Positions 42,501-52,287 of a DNA stretch of 64,000 nucleotides are shown piece after piece. Source of the stretch: JAGVPT01 sp963827085. GTDB taxonomy: Bacteria > Bacteroidota > Ignavibacteria > UBA10030 > UBA8401. Location of the stretch: NCBI GenBank assembly GCA_963827085.1, contig CAWGZY010000003.1, forward strand, positions 868,001 to 932,000, in the 5' to 3' direction. The position numbers were made by a program, and so were the translations under genes. Position 1 is the first letter of the stretch. Each line of letters begins with the position of its first letter. A model generated the notes under the pieces. The model was not told the DNA's origin. It worked only from the letters and a program-made list of their open reading frames with translations, and made no database searches.

Positions 42501-43266
42501 GAACGCCCATTCCTTCTTTAAGATGCGGCGCTCTTGTTTTAAGAAAGAGGCTCACAATTGCCGGCGGGAGAATTTCCTTCAGCCTGTGCTCATCTTCCAT
42601 CAAGGAGAGAGAAACTGTTGAACGATTTCTTATCCCAAATATTCGTTTCTCGATTCTCATTCGGTACGGCTTGAATCCCAGCCTGAGGAAGCTTGCCAAT
42701 GAGTTCACATTCTGTTCAGAGATCATTCCCAAAATACTCTTAACACCAGATTGGGAAGCAATGTCTACGATCTTACCAAATGCAGGGGCCAAAACCCCCG
42801 TTCCTCTGTACTTCGGGAACACATAACCGAATTCCATCAAGCCCTCACTTGCGGAGAGCGTCGGATACTGATCTCCATAGTGTGCCCGGAGATTCTCGTT
42901 CTCAGCAGGAAGAACCAACCATTGCAGAAAGCGAATGTTACCATCAGAATCTTCCACCACGTAACAGGTTTTGATTCCGGCAGCCAGCATCGCCAGACGT
43001 GGAACAGCTTCGCGTCTTTCTGAGGAGGGAAGCGCTGAGCTTGAAATGATAGACTTCAGAATGGCGAAATCGTTTTCCTTAATAGGGCGAGCGGTCAGAT
43101 TCACCCGTGATGACCCGATGCCTTGGTATTCCCTGCAGTCCAAAGACACGTCGATATAGACCACTTTGCTAAAGAACCTGCCCCACACGCTCACTAATAG
43201 TTCGCCATAGAGCCCGTTCGCAAGAAACAGTTGAATATACCGAATATGGTTGAGGAATTTCTGCAC
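42493..43266 (-). CDS. GNAT-type N-acyltransferase
   Basis: 257 aa. An N-terminal region without known motif is followed by the GNAT core: VNLTARPIKENDFAILKSII, IRFLQWLVLP, LMEFGYVFPKYRGTGVLAPAFGKIVDIAS (acetyl-CoA binding loop, here K-Y-R-G-T-G) and SILGMISEQNVNSLASFLRLGFKP. A hydrophobic or basic C-terminal tail follows. It probably acetylates or acylates an amino group of a sugar, possibly one made by the aminotransferases. Coupled to the SDR by an 8-base overlap. The donor and acceptor are not defined. Confidence 0.78.
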   Translation of the reverse strand: MQKFLNHIRYIQLFLANGLYGELLVSVWGRFFSKVVYIDVSLDCREYQGIGSSRVNLTARPIKENDFAILKSIISSSALPSSERREAVPRLAMLAAGIKTCYVVEDSDGNIRFLQWLVLPAENENLRAHYGDQYPTLSASEGLMEFGYVFPKYRGTGVLAPAFGKIVDIASQSGVKSILGMISEQNVNSLASFLRLGFKPYRMRIEKRIFGIRNRSTVSLSLMEDEHRLKEILPPAIVSLFLKTRAPHLKEGMGVHE

Positions 43267-43445
43267 GTCGGACTTTCCTATGTATTCACAGGAGACTCAT
43301 TTGTCCAAGCGGGATGAAATGCTATGCCCTTTCTCAATTTCCCAAACACACGTTCTCCTCCGGTCGCCTGATGGTTCGAATCGACGGCTAGTCACAATGC
43401 GAGCAGACTAGAGACCATTTCATCAGTGCGCATCAAACGCGGTTT

Positions 43446-45041
43446 TTACCCGCTGGAATGCCCAGAATCAAAACGGTACAGATACCTCGGCCAAAGACAA
43501 TCGATACGGCCCGGCATGACACGAAGCGCCTTAAAACGGTCGCCAAAGTCCGTGACGAGGATGTACCGATTTGAAAGTCTGCCCAACGGAGGAGGAGAAT
43601 CACTGAGGGGCAGATTCGTCAAAATATGCATTGGGCCGACGGGCTGCAAGCACGGCGCGAGAAGAGATGTCACGATGGAATCGTTTCGCGGATTCCGAAT
43701 TGGTCCCCTGATCATATCCTCCAGAGCGACCCAATGAACTGCGGGGTACAGAGTGAGCCCATCTAACTGCCCCACCCAGGGAGCATAGACAAACCCTGGC
43801 AGCCCATTAATAGTAGATTTCAAATCCGCAAGCGCCTGAGGAGCTTCACTTGAGGCCAACACAGTGTGCGGATCATACGCGAGTTGAGCAAAGACGAGAC
43901 TAAGCGCAATAACTTCAACCCGGAAATAACGAGAAGTTCCCACATACCCCGAGGCAGCAAAGATTCCGCGGACACCCTCAAGAATAAGAAACACTCCCAT
44001 CGGTATGAAGATGTTGTCTGAAGACCCCGGATCAAGACATCCCAGGACAGCTGTAATCATGGCAGCGACCAGTTGTACCCTCCAGACATCAAAAACTCTC
44101 CGATGGAGTTTCCAGTCGCGCACGATATTCCAGAGTGCGAACGAGGCCAGAGTGCCATAGAACAGATAAAGAAATCCGACATACCGAGGGAACATCCTTA
44201 CCGTAATTTCCGTCCATGAGGCTGGAATGGAATATGTGAAATAATGAAAATACGCGCCAAACAATGCCGGTCCCAGAAATAAATAGACTGCTGGTCCCAA
44301 TAAAATCGCCGTCAGCCAGTATGGGATGGAACGAATCGGCCCATCTTTCATTGTGAGATACAACACTCCGCCGAGGGCAAAAAATGCTCCATGCTGCTTC
44401 ATCCAGAAGGAACACACCAACAGAGCTACTCCCAAGAGGTTGCCCCGCTGCGACCGGCTGCGGTCTATTACGAAACTTCCGGCCAGGGCCAAAGCGACCA
44501 TCCATGAATCAGAATGCGTGCTGTCGAGATAAGCATCCATAACTCGATACGCAGCAGCAAAAGCGCCTGCCGAAATAAAACCCCACCAAAATGAATTCGT
44601 TCTCCGCTTCGTTACGATAAACAGAATCGCTCCAATTCCTATTGTACCGACGATCGCCGCGATTCTCAGTGTTATCAGATTGACTCCGAACACCCAAGAA
44701 AACGGTATCGCCAGATAGTAGAACATCGGATTGTAGGCCAATGCAGTATATGCCAGACTGGGTTGTGTATAAATGGGTTGTCCGCTCACGGCACGCTGAA
44801 AATGCTGGAGTATTATGTCTTCCATCACGGTAAGCGTAAATGGAAACTTTAGGTGATTGAACCATAGAAAGACAATAAAAATGATGTTTGCCGCGGCCCA
44901 GCCTGCAAGGGCGCTTTGAATGACTCGCGGCAGCCTTCGACTCCTTATTGATGAAAAATATTCGATGAGGATGACGAGAGCGAAGCCGATCAGGACGGCT
45001 AGCCGAATCATCCAGATGTTAAGTTGAAGGAGTTCTCTCAT
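43446..45041 (-). CDS. Multi-span membrane glycosyltransferase-like protein (ArnT/PMT-type)
   Basis: 531 aa with about eleven hydrophobic helices from residue 8 to 400 and a soluble C-terminal part. The segment NHLKFPFTLTVMEDIILQHFQRAVSGQPIY resembles the first periplasmic loop of GT-C enzymes, although the usual acidic pair is weak. YNPMFYYLAIPFSWVFG and DSTHSDSWMVALALAG follow. GT-C enzymes use polyprenyl-phosphate sugars on the periplasmic side. No close family is recognised. It is 128 bp downstream of the first methyltransferase and 179 bp upstream of the GNAT gene. Membrane topology is strong and the transferase function is inferred. Confidence 0.65.
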   Translation of the reverse strand: MRELLQLNIWMIRLAVLIGFALVILIEYFSSIRSRRLPRVIQSALAGWAAANIIFIVFLWFNHLKFPFTLTVMEDIILQHFQRAVSGQPIYTQPSLAYTALAYNPMFYYLAIPFSWVFGVNLITLRIAAIVGTIGIGAILFIVTKRRTNSFWWGFISAGAFAAAYRVMDAYLDSTHSDSWMVALALAGSFVIDRSRSQRGNLLGVALLVCSFWMKQHGAFFALGGVLYLTMKDGPIRSIPYWLTAILLGPAVYLFLGPALFGAYFHYFTYSIPASWTEITVRMFPRYVGFLYLFYGTLASFALWNIVRDWKLHRRVFDVWRVQLVAAMITAVLGCLDPGSSDNIFIPMGVFLILEGVRGIFAASGYVGTSRYFRVEVIALSLVFAQLAYDPHTVLASSEAPQALADLKSTINGLPGFVYAPWVGQLDGLTLYPAVHWVALEDMIRGPIRNPRNDSIVTSLLAPCLQPVGPMHILTNLPLSDSPPPLGRLSNRYILVTDFGDRFKALRVMPGRIDCLWPRYLYRFDSGHSSG

Positions 45042-45169
45042 CGTGTATGGGCTGAAGGATAAAAGTCTCTGCCGTTACGCAGCGCGCAGACAAAGAACAT
45101 GTTTTCTGAATTCATGATTCGCGCGTGAACTCAAACATCGTAAATGTTCTCACCAAAGGAACTGAGCCC

Positions 45170-45853
45170 TTACTTCTTGCGAAATTCATAGTAATGATAA
45201 AGAGGGAATAAGCGCCCGATGACCCTAGGGAAACGGTAATTCTTCTCGACGACAAAATGTTTTTCAAGCACCGTACGAATTTCATCGAGACCATTCTTAA
45301 ATTCCTCATTAGCGGGAATTCGCGACCACAGAGACACGACGGAATCCAGAAGGATATTCCTTGCCGGGCAGATAGTGAACAGGCTCGCTCCCGGCTTCAT
45401 GATCCTCTTGGTCTCGAGCGCCGCTGTTTCCAGTTCATCTACAAATTCCCAAACGCTTACTCCAACCACCGCATCGAACGTTTCGCTTTTGAACTGTGTC
45501 GCCTCCAAGGATTGCCGGGAGAGTTCAGCGTCGATGCCCGTTGCATCGCAGAGTCTCTGGACTGCATCCATCTTGTCATGAATGTCAATTGCAAAGAGTG
45601 TCCGACAATGTTTCGAAAGTTCCGGCAGAAAGATCCCGCTCCCTGTCCCGACCTCCAGCAAAGAACCGAAGCTTCTTCCGTTCATCAATCGCAGAATTGC
45701 ATTAAACCTGAATCTTTGGATGTCTTTGATCGGAAATTTGTAGTTCCAGTGGTAGTAATCCACCATGCTGGTAGTCTGCATCAGTCGGCGATCGGGCAAT
45801 GAGGCATGCATGTCGTCTTCCTTAAACGTTTTCCACGCCAACTCATCAGACAT
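45170..45853 (-). CDS. Class I SAM-dependent methyltransferase
   Basis: 227 aa. SAM site SFGSLLEVGTGSGIFLPELSKH, acidic strand end TLFAIDIHDKM, then FKSETFDAVVGVSVWEFVDELETAALETKRIMKPGASLFTICPA (motif of type-11 methyltransferases). The target is probably a sugar hydroxyl or lipid-linked intermediate of the locus. A second, unrelated methyltransferase of the same fold follows upstream, 43 bp away. It is full length with no lesions. Confidence 0.9.
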   Translation of the reverse strand: MSDELAWKTFKEDDMHASLPDRRLMQTTSMVDYYHWNYKFPIKDIQRFRFNAILRLMNGRSFGSLLEVGTGSGIFLPELSKHCRTLFAIDIHDKMDAVQRLCDATGIDAELSRQSLEATQFKSETFDAVVGVSVWEFVDELETAALETKRIMKPGASLFTICPARNILLDSVVSLWSRIPANEEFKNGLDEIRTVLEKHFVVEKNYRFPRVIGRLFPLYHYYEFRKK

Positions 45854-45896
45854 GATTGCTGTCCCTCCGGCTTAATAACACGGAACGACAATAGTA

Positions 45897-46673
45897 TCAG
45901 TGATTCGGCTTCGTTTCATAGTCTTGATGTTCGAGTCGCTTATCCCCCGTTACAACCAGCATATCCCCCAAGCGTGTGAACGAGAAGAGATTATCAAGAC
46001 GCACAAGGGGATACACCAACGCCGCAATCACACGCATGCTTGATTGTCCCCAAATTTTTTCGATCGAATGTTCTTGACGAAATATCCGGATTTTTGCCAG
46101 GTACGCAAGCACCAGCAATCTATAAAACGGAAAGCCTGTTACAAAAGTCTTCACGTTATGAAATTGATAAAGTTCTTTTGTAATTTGGTCGACGGAATAC
46201 CGGCGAAGATGCGTGCTATAATCATCAAGAACCGACCATCTTCGCAGATCCAACGGAACTGTGATAATAAGGCGACCGCCGGGTTTAAGAGCCGCGTGCA
46301 TGTTCTCGATTATTTGGCGGTATTCGGCGACGTGTTCGAGGACTTCGGCACACACGACGACGTCATAAAAATCTTGCTTTACTATCCCGGGCCGCCGAAA
46401 ATCTGCAACTTCAAATTTGATACTTTCTCCTTCTTGCATTGCAAGCGAACGAGCCAGCGCTATTGCGCGCTCTTCAATGTCGACTCCCATAACCTCGAAC
46501 CCTCGCTCAGCAAGGGCAAATGAAACTCGACCTGTGCCGCATCCAACATCGAGAGCCCGACCGCCATTTTGAGGAGCAAACTTGAGAATAAGATGTGTGA
46601 GATTTCTCAGACTGGGCTCCTTCCACTGCCAGTCCAGCAATGGCTTGTCTGCTTTGCTCTTATAAATCTCCAT
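45897..46673 (-). CDS. Class I SAM-dependent methyltransferase, UbiG/type-11-like
   Basis: 258 aa. GGRALDVGCGTGRVSFALAERGFEVMGVDIEERAI is a textbook SAM-binding region; DVVVCAEVLEHVAEYRQIIENMHAALKPGGRLIITVPLDL completes the core. The C-terminal extension VLAYLAKIRIFRQEHSIE may contact membrane. It lies 34 bp after the polysaccharide deacetylase gene. With the methyltransferase at 45170 it could cap or decorate the polymer; the acceptor is unknown. Confidence 0.92.
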   Translation of the reverse strand: MEIYKSKADKPLLDWQWKEPSLRNLTHLILKFAPQNGGRALDVGCGTGRVSFALAERGFEVMGVDIEERAIALARSLAMQEGESIKFEVADFRRPGIVKQDFYDVVVCAEVLEHVAEYRQIIENMHAALKPGGRLIITVPLDLRRWSVLDDYSTHLRRYSVDQITKELYQFHNVKTFVTGFPFYRLLVLAYLAKIRIFRQEHSIEKIWGQSSMRVIAALVYPLVRLDNLFSFTRLGDMLVVTGDKRLEHQDYETKPNH

Positions 46674-46707
46674 AGGCTTTACGCGCTGCCGGTCAGAACG
46701 GCGCCAG

Positions 46708-47688
46708 TTAGACAGGTTGAAAATCAGGGTGTTTAGTCTTGAGGCCGGCTCGTGACGTAAGCGTATCGGCGAATTTATTCATAGAAAGCACTTCGTGTTC
46801 GGCCACAAGATCTCTGAGATAATGCCGTATGCGTTCAAGCTTGGCGTCAGAACGGATATTCATCCCGGGGAAAAAGGAGAGCGTTGTAATATCATCGCTG
46901 CCTAAAAAATCGAGAGAATGAAGCAACAAAACTGGTTCTACCCCCGCCGCCCGGCACGCGCGAAGGGCCGAGCGCCAATACAGTCGCGCAAGGAATGGAG
47001 AGAATGTGCTTACATACAGTACGTAGCTGAAATGAAACGGCATTCTGAAAAGCGGTATAGTCGTGACCGGAATCTCAAAAAGCCTCAATGCATCGATCTC
47101 CCATATGTAGGGCTTCAGCGGTCTTAACCCGTCATGAAACGTACCGAAAAGCGTACCGCGTTCTTCTTTCTGCTGGCGGCTCAATGAAGTATTCATGAAG
47201 TAGTAAGCTCTCGCAAGCGGCCCCATGAACGTCGGAAGAGTTGAAGTGTCATATTTGTATCCCCGACGGGCGAGAACTTTCAGGGTCTCGTTCGACATGC
47301 TGTAACCGGGACCCCGGTAACCGATGGGTCGTATACCTGTTGCTTGCTCGAGGAGCTTTTCCGCCTCTTCGATCTCTCGTTCCGAGACGCTTTCCCGCAT
47401 CCACGATTCATGATTTTGGGAATGATTTCCTATGTCGTGCCCTGCTTTGGCGATCATGGAAAGAACTTCACGATTCTTTTCAAACTCGGCGTCTTTTCCG
47501 ACAATGAAGAATGTTATCTTGATGTTGAATTCAGCCAGAAGAGAGAGAATTCTGGGAATAACAACCGGAAGATATGAAGGATAGTCTTTCCAAATCGCAT
47601 CACCGTGGGCTTTCAGGTAAGACCATTCGTTGTCGAGATCGAGGGATAAACCAGCAAGTGGTTTCCCGGCTTGGAAGAGTGATAACAT
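46708..47688 (-). CDS. Polysaccharide deacetylase (NodB homology) family protein
   Basis: 326 aa from the ATG at 47688, which has AGGAG 7 bases upstream; the longer frame to 47775 would overlap the preceding gene. Metal site residues: Asp-x-Asp in LSLDLDNEW and His-x3-His in HDIGNHSQNH, followed by IRPIGYRGPGYSM. The C-terminal HSLDFLG supplies the usual His. It should remove N-acetyl groups from an amino sugar, perhaps before transfer or export. Lacks a signal peptide, so it probably acts in the cytoplasm on a lipid- or nucleotide-linked substrate. Unlike the PIG-L-type deacetylases at 52.5-54 kb. Confidence 0.88.
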   Translation of the reverse strand: MLSLFQAGKPLAGLSLDLDNEWSYLKAHGDAIWKDYPSYLPVVIPRILSLLAEFNIKITFFIVGKDAEFEKNREVLSMIAKAGHDIGNHSQNHESWMRESVSEREIEEAEKLLEQATGIRPIGYRGPGYSMSNETLKVLARRGYKYDTSTLPTFMGPLARAYYFMNTSLSRQQKEERGTLFGTFHDGLRPLKPYIWEIDALRLFEIPVTTIPLFRMPFHFSYVLYVSTFSPFLARLYWRSALRACRAAGVEPVLLLHSLDFLGSDDITTLSFFPGMNIRSDAKLERIRHYLRDLVAEHEVLSMNKFADTLTSRAGLKTKHPDFQPV

Positions 47689-47738
47689 GACGAATCTCCT
47701 TGAGTATGGGGCCCCATTCCGGAGCTGTCTGGTCGGGT

Positions 47739-49355
47739 TTATTCCATTTCGCCGCCGGGTGAACTCTTCTTCCACAAAACCCTGTACAACACTTCGCCCG
47801 GGAGCTTCTCTACATTGGCATCACGAAAAATTCCATTATCCTCACCCTCTACGAAGATCGGAGAAACCACAAACAATTGTCGATCTCCTAAGAGAGCACG
47901 AAACTCGCTCGGGTTATTATTATATGACGGCAACGGACTTCCCGGCCATTTGACCCTACCGAACGACGCGCCGCGAATTCCGATGCCTTGAAAATCCTGG
48001 TTCAGCGACCGTGCCAGCAAGAGAACTGAAAAAGGGGTCGGGTCGCAGATGATGACGCCATTCGGAGCCGCCTCCCGCAATGCGGCTTCCGCGAATCTTT
48101 CCGCAGAGTTTTCATTTTGCTTCCACGGATTAATCCAATATTGCATTTCATCGCGGAACGGAAGCGTCCGGGACCTATGAACTTCAATTCCCAATCCTCG
48201 CAGCGTACCCGGTAACACCGCGTAGAAAACCGGCATCCCCACGATGGAAACGATGCTTACAATGATAACAGCACGACGCCATCCGATGGATAATTGGATG
48301 AGATAGTTTGCCCCCACGACAGCAGCAAGAGCAATCATCGTCATCGCCGGAAGGCAGAAAATCCAAATCTCTACGGCACTAAGACGCGCAACGAAAATAA
48401 CATCGATGAGCGTAATAGCGCCGAGCACTATCGCCGTTGTGTTTCCTAACGATTTACGGAATCTAAACCATCCAACGATTGCCAGTGGTAGCAGTGCGTT
48501 CGCAAAGCTTAGTGAAGCGAGGGCGGCATTAGGGATGGTGTACTCAGTTACGAATTTGGTGTTCGTTACCATACCGTACGCGACGCCGAAAAATGAATCG
48601 AAGAGGGCAAACCGAATACTGCCGCTGCTAATAGCGAGTTTGATGACCATGATGATGAACAAACTCGCACCCGCACAATATGCGACAGCCGCAGCTCCAA
48701 TGGCCCATAGCGGCAGTTCTTTTTTGAACACCAGGTAGAGCATCAAGAGCCCTTCAACTGGAATCATTAACAGCGCAAGATTGTGAAGTGACAGATTGAG
48801 ACCGCTGACAAACGCGAGCGCTGCTAAACGCGACCAACTTGGCACTCGAATGAGCTTAATAATCAGCAATAACTGAAGCGTCATCCATGCAAGATTCCAT
48901 GGATATGTCTGCGTGAGTGTTGCAAGCGACCAAATCATGTGCGACAGGGCAAACATTGCCGTGACCGACATGGCCACCCATCGCCGATTTGTCAAGAGCA
49001 TGGCAGCCGCCATAAAATTTGCAACTGCCAATGCCATCCCCAGGCCGCTAATAAAATTTAATCTCCAAAACAAATCGCCGATAGGGATGTTTTTTACAAT
49101 CTGGCCTATAACGATGAGGAGTGGATGCGCATTTGCACCTACTCCATCCGGCCAGAAGTAATCACCCAGCAAGATCCTCCACTGAAATCTGGCGCTGTCC
49201 TGCCATGGTATGCTGGTTTGGGCCGTCGATCCATATAACACACATGCGAGCACGAAGGCAATCCACCAAATCGTCGAAGTCTTCCAGCTTGATGCCCATG
49301 CAACAAATTTGGATCCTTGGCTGCTGATTATCAGTTTCAACTCTTGTAAAGTCAT
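47739..49355 (-). CDS. Multi-span membrane protein, DUF2723/TMEM260-like
   Basis: 538 aa from the ATG at 49355 (AAAGGA upstream); the frame continues to 49463 without a good ribosome site. About ten membrane helices. The early loop SIPWQDSARFQWRILLGDYF and NAHPLLIVIG resembles the QDSGEF...HPPGYPL loop of DUF2723/TMEM260 proteins, GT-C-like O-mannosyltransferases. A soluble domain of about 130 residues ends the protein (SAERFAEAALREAAPNGVIICDPTPFSVLLLARSL). It may be a periplasmic glycosyltransferase using a lipid-linked sugar. The acidic catalytic residue is Asp in QDS. Confidence 0.68.
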   Translation of the reverse strand: MTLQELKLIISSQGSKFVAWASSWKTSTIWWIAFVLACVLYGSTAQTSIPWQDSARFQWRILLGDYFWPDGVGANAHPLLIVIGQIVKNIPIGDLFWRLNFISGLGMALAVANFMAAAMLLTNRRWVAMSVTAMFALSHMIWSLATLTQTYPWNLAWMTLQLLLIIKLIRVPSWSRLAALAFVSGLNLSLHNLALLMIPVEGLLMLYLVFKKELPLWAIGAAAVAYCAGASLFIIMVIKLAISSGSIRFALFDSFFGVAYGMVTNTKFVTEYTIPNAALASLSFANALLPLAIVGWFRFRKSLGNTTAIVLGAITLIDVIFVARLSAVEIWIFCLPAMTMIALAAVVGANYLIQLSIGWRRAVIIVSIVSIVGMPVFYAVLPGTLRGLGIEVHRSRTLPFRDEMQYWINPWKQNENSAERFAEAALREAAPNGVIICDPTPFSVLLLARSLNQDFQGIGIRGASFGRVKWPGSPLPSYNNNPSEFRALLGDRQLFVVSPIFVEGEDNGIFRDANVEKLPGEVLYRVLWKKSSPGGEME

Positions 49356-49661
49356 GGATACATATATCCTTTCAGTTATTCTTATTCGAACTAGCCTAAA
49401 CCCCGAGTGAAAAGACGCTGAGGCAGTGGCATCGAACTTTCTCAACCGATGACGCTGATTCATTCACGTCGATTGCCGAATCGATGGCTGAGCCCGGAAG
49501 ATGGAATTGTATTGGAGGTTTGATGTCTCAATCTCATTAACATCGTACTCAATCCCGCGTGCCGTGCTCGCCTCTAAAGGAACGCCAAACTTCTCTCGCC
49601 ATATTGTGCAACGGTACGAAATCCGTTGAGAACGAATTTCGGTGTAAGGAAAAGCGTGTCA
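49356..49661. other. 306-bp gap without a supported gene
   Basis: Leader region of the membrane protein gene and downstream region of the PglD/ATP-grasp fusion. The frame to 49463 covers part of it but has no start signals. No hairpin or promoter of note. Confidence 0.4.
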
Positions 49662-51494
49662 TCAATGCTGGATTGAACTTTCTAAAATCCTTGCACGCTC
49701 GTCCTCAGTGAGATAGAACGAGTCATCGAACCTGGTTACATACAGGCCGCGTTTGTAGTTTCCGAGTTCCGGAATTGTGATGGGAATACCAGCCGCCTCT
49801 GCAAGCAACCATCGCGGCGCGTCGCAACCCGACGCTATCCCAAGCGGCGTTCCACCGCCAAAGCGTGCATTAATCTCTGTGAAATACGGTTTGCCGTTTT
49901 TCATTATGCACTGCACTGTGATTTGCCCTTTTACCTTCAGCGCCCCGGCGATCTTTACACATGTTTTTAAGATGGATTCGTTGTAGATTGTAACCCCTTT
50001 AGCGACCTCGCCCGATCTGACCTCAATCCTTTCGCGCGAAACAACGGCAAGGACATTCCCCTTGAGGTCGCAAATCACGTCATTCGTTATCTCCGGTCCC
50101 GGAAGGAAATCTTCAATAATCGGGTCAGGAATGTAATTTGAAAAGAACCTCAATTCCTCAGCGTTTTCGACCTTAAAGGAGTCCTTGCCTGCACTTCCGT
50201 GCCGGGGTTTGATAAAAAGAGGGTATGGAGCAGTCTCCGGAACCAAGTCTCCCGGCAGCCAACATTGCGGACCGGAAACTCCGATGCGCTTATATAAGCC
50301 CTGGCTAAGCCACTTATCAGTTGTGATCGCGACGGACTCTTCCGGCAGCACTACAACTTCCGTTCCAGCTTGTTCTATAATTGTGCGGTTGGTCGCAAGC
50401 TTGGTAATGTCCGGGTCGATAAGCGGAAAAACCAATCTGATGTCCTCCTTTTTGCAGATTGAGGTGAGCGTAGAAATGTACTCTGGTGAATGGAGCGGAG
50501 GTACAACATACGAATGGTCGACAACCGCAAGAGCCGACGCTAATGGATCTGCGTCGATGCCCACAATCAAGCCGTCCAATCCGAGCGAAGAGTACGCATT
50601 GCGGAAGGCTCTAACCAATTCTACTCTCCTCCCCACGCTTGTAAAGAGAATATTGACTTTTCGATAGTCCCCATTTCTATGGCGAGAACTCTCCAGCACA
50701 CCGGACGACTTAACCGATTTGCCGTCTATAGTGAATGTGCCGAGAGACAAATCCGGATTCGACTTTGCTTTAGGAGCCTTTGAATGAGGTTCTATTAAGA
50801 TGTCGTAAACTTTGCGCTTTCTGGCACCCCGCGGCGGCAGTGCTTTTGCGGGGACGCCTACGACAGTGGTGTGAGCTGTGACGTTATTGATCACAGTTGC
50901 GCCGCCCCCGACTGTGGCCCATTCACCAATCTTCCTCTCATGGAGAACTGCACTGCCGATACCTACCCATGCACCTTCTCCGACTCGGACATTTCCTCCG
51001 AGATGGGCACCAGGACAAATATGCGCGTGCGATGCAATAACACAGTCATGATCGACTGTACAGCCCGTGTTAAGAATTACATTGTCTCCTACTGTACAAC
51101 CGGAATTGACAACCACGCCTGCAAAGACGACCGTCCCAATTCCGAGTTTGACATTCGGGGCAATCACAGCCGACGGATGAATGAGGGTCGCAAATTTTTC
51201 GCCTTGTGAAACCAGAAATTCGAACAGCTGGTAACGGCTTTCGTTATCGCCGACACCGACTATCACCTCGTCATGCGGCACATGTTCCAGATCTGCAATT
51301 TTGCCCAGGACAGGCTTACCAAGAACATTCGTGTTCACCAACTCGGGATTATCGTCCAGAAATCCCTTCAATTCGTACCTTGTACTTGTGAGCGACAGCT
51401 TGAGTAGAACATCTGCAATCACTTTGGCATGTCCCCCTGCGCCGAGTATGACAACGTTAATGACCTCGTTTACAATTGTGTTTTGATTTTTCAT
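49662..51494 (-). CDS. Fusion of a PglD/NeuD-like sugar acyltransferase with an ATP-grasp ligase
   Basis: 610 aa with two complete enzymes. Residues about 12-220 are PglD/NeuD-like: nucleotide-sugar-binding VVILGAGGHAKVIADVLL, FLDDNP, then hexapeptide turns with the catalytic His in GCTVDHDCVIAS, ending VVGVPAKALPP. A linker of about 60 residues follows. Residues about 280-610 are an ATP-grasp: VNILFTSVGRRVELVRAF, PLFIKPRHGSAGKDSF, IEDFLPGPEITNDVI, YFTEINARFGGGTPLG. The ATP-grasp half is related to the gene at 33186. It would amidate or acylate the same amino sugar twice. I know of no common protein with this order. Next upstream is a stand-alone PglD paralogue. Confidence 0.9.
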   Translation of the reverse strand: MKNQNTIVNEVINVVILGAGGHAKVIADVLLKLSLTSTRYELKGFLDDNPELVNTNVLGKPVLGKIADLEHVPHDEVIVGVGDNESRYQLFEFLVSQGEKFATLIHPSAVIAPNVKLGIGTVVFAGVVVNSGCTVGDNVILNTGCTVDHDCVIASHAHICPGAHLGGNVRVGEGAWVGIGSAVLHERKIGEWATVGGGATVINNVTAHTTVVGVPAKALPPRGARKRKVYDILIEPHSKAPKAKSNPDLSLGTFTIDGKSVKSSGVLESSRHRNGDYRKVNILFTSVGRRVELVRAFRNAYSSLGLDGLIVGIDADPLASALAVVDHSYVVPPLHSPEYISTLTSICKKEDIRLVFPLIDPDITKLATNRTIIEQAGTEVVVLPEESVAITTDKWLSQGLYKRIGVSGPQCWLPGDLVPETAPYPLFIKPRHGSAGKDSFKVENAEELRFFSNYIPDPIIEDFLPGPEITNDVICDLKGNVLAVVSRERIEVRSGEVAKGVTIYNESILKTCVKIAGALKVKGQITVQCIMKNGKPYFTEINARFGGGTPLGIASGCDAPRWLLAEAAGIPITIPELGNYKRGLYVTRFDDSFYLTEDERARILESSIQH

Positions 51495-51579
51495 CTTCCG
51501 CCTATCCTTGATTTCTTTGGATTACTAATGCTCGATTGTGGCTAAAAAGTCAGACTTTAGGTCTTTGAGCGGCGGCCGG

Positions 51580-52287
51580 TTATTGCTTGATGTTTAAATT
51601 ACGGCCGCCAGCTTTAGGACTTTGACCCGCTGTTGATTGCATCTGTATTCTCCCCGGAACGCCCGAAATGGTGGCATGTGATGCCACATCTTGTGCTATG
51701 ACGGTTTTGGTTTCTAAGGTCGTCCAGTCGCCGATGTTCCTTTTGTGGATAATCGTGCTGCCAGCGCCGATCCATGCCCCTTCTCCAACATGCACCGTGC
51801 CTCCAAGATGAGCTCCACTATCTATGCGCGAATGCGAGGCAACAACACAATCGTGGCCGACAGTGCAGCCTGCACTGAGAATCACATTATCGCCTATTGC
51901 GGCATCGGCATTTACCATAACTCTGGCAAATACCACTGTCCCCATCCCCACCTTCACATTAGCACCCATCACCGCCGAGGGATGAATAATGGTCGCGAAT
52001 TTTTCACCTCGCGATGCATGGAGATCGAAGAGGTGGTAGCGGATTTTGTTGTTCCCTATTCCAATGACCACCGCGTCGTGCGGTATTTTCACCAGGTCAG
52101 CGAAAGAGCCCAACACAGGCCTATCAAAAATGCGTGTGTTCAACAAATCGGGATTATCATCCAAGAAGCCTTCCAGGTGAAATTCTTCATGCTTCAAGGA
52201 CGAAGCAAGAAGAAGCGCAGCAATCGACCTGGCATGCCCCCCCGCGCCTATGATAACTAAACGGGATGTCTTATTTAATTTGACCAC
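51580..52287 (-). CDS. PglD/NeuD-like sugar N- or O-acetyltransferase
   Basis: 235 aa. RLVIIGAGGHARSIAALLL, FLDDNP, GIGNNKIRYHLF, then hexapeptide repeats with IHPSAVMGANVKVGMGTVVFARV and GCTVGHDCVVAS, where the catalytic His is in GHD (DHD in the fused paralogue). SGVPGRIQ ends the fold. It uses acetyl-CoA to acetylate a 4-amino sugar nucleotide. It is clearly a paralogue of the N-terminal part of the fusion at 49662 (same layout FLDDNP, IHPSAV, HIGAHLGG), 85 bp upstream of it. It may supply the bacillosamine N-acetylation step. Confidence 0.9.
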   Translation of the reverse strand: MVKLNKTSRLVIIGAGGHARSIAALLLASSLKHEEFHLEGFLDDNPDLLNTRIFDRPVLGSFADLVKIPHDAVVIGIGNNKIRYHLFDLHASRGEKFATIIHPSAVMGANVKVGMGTVVFARVMVNADAAIGDNVILSAGCTVGHDCVVASHSRIDSGAHLGGTVHVGEGAWIGAGSTIIHKRNIGDWTTLETKTVIAQDVASHATISGVPGRIQMQSTAGQSPKAGGRNLNIKQ

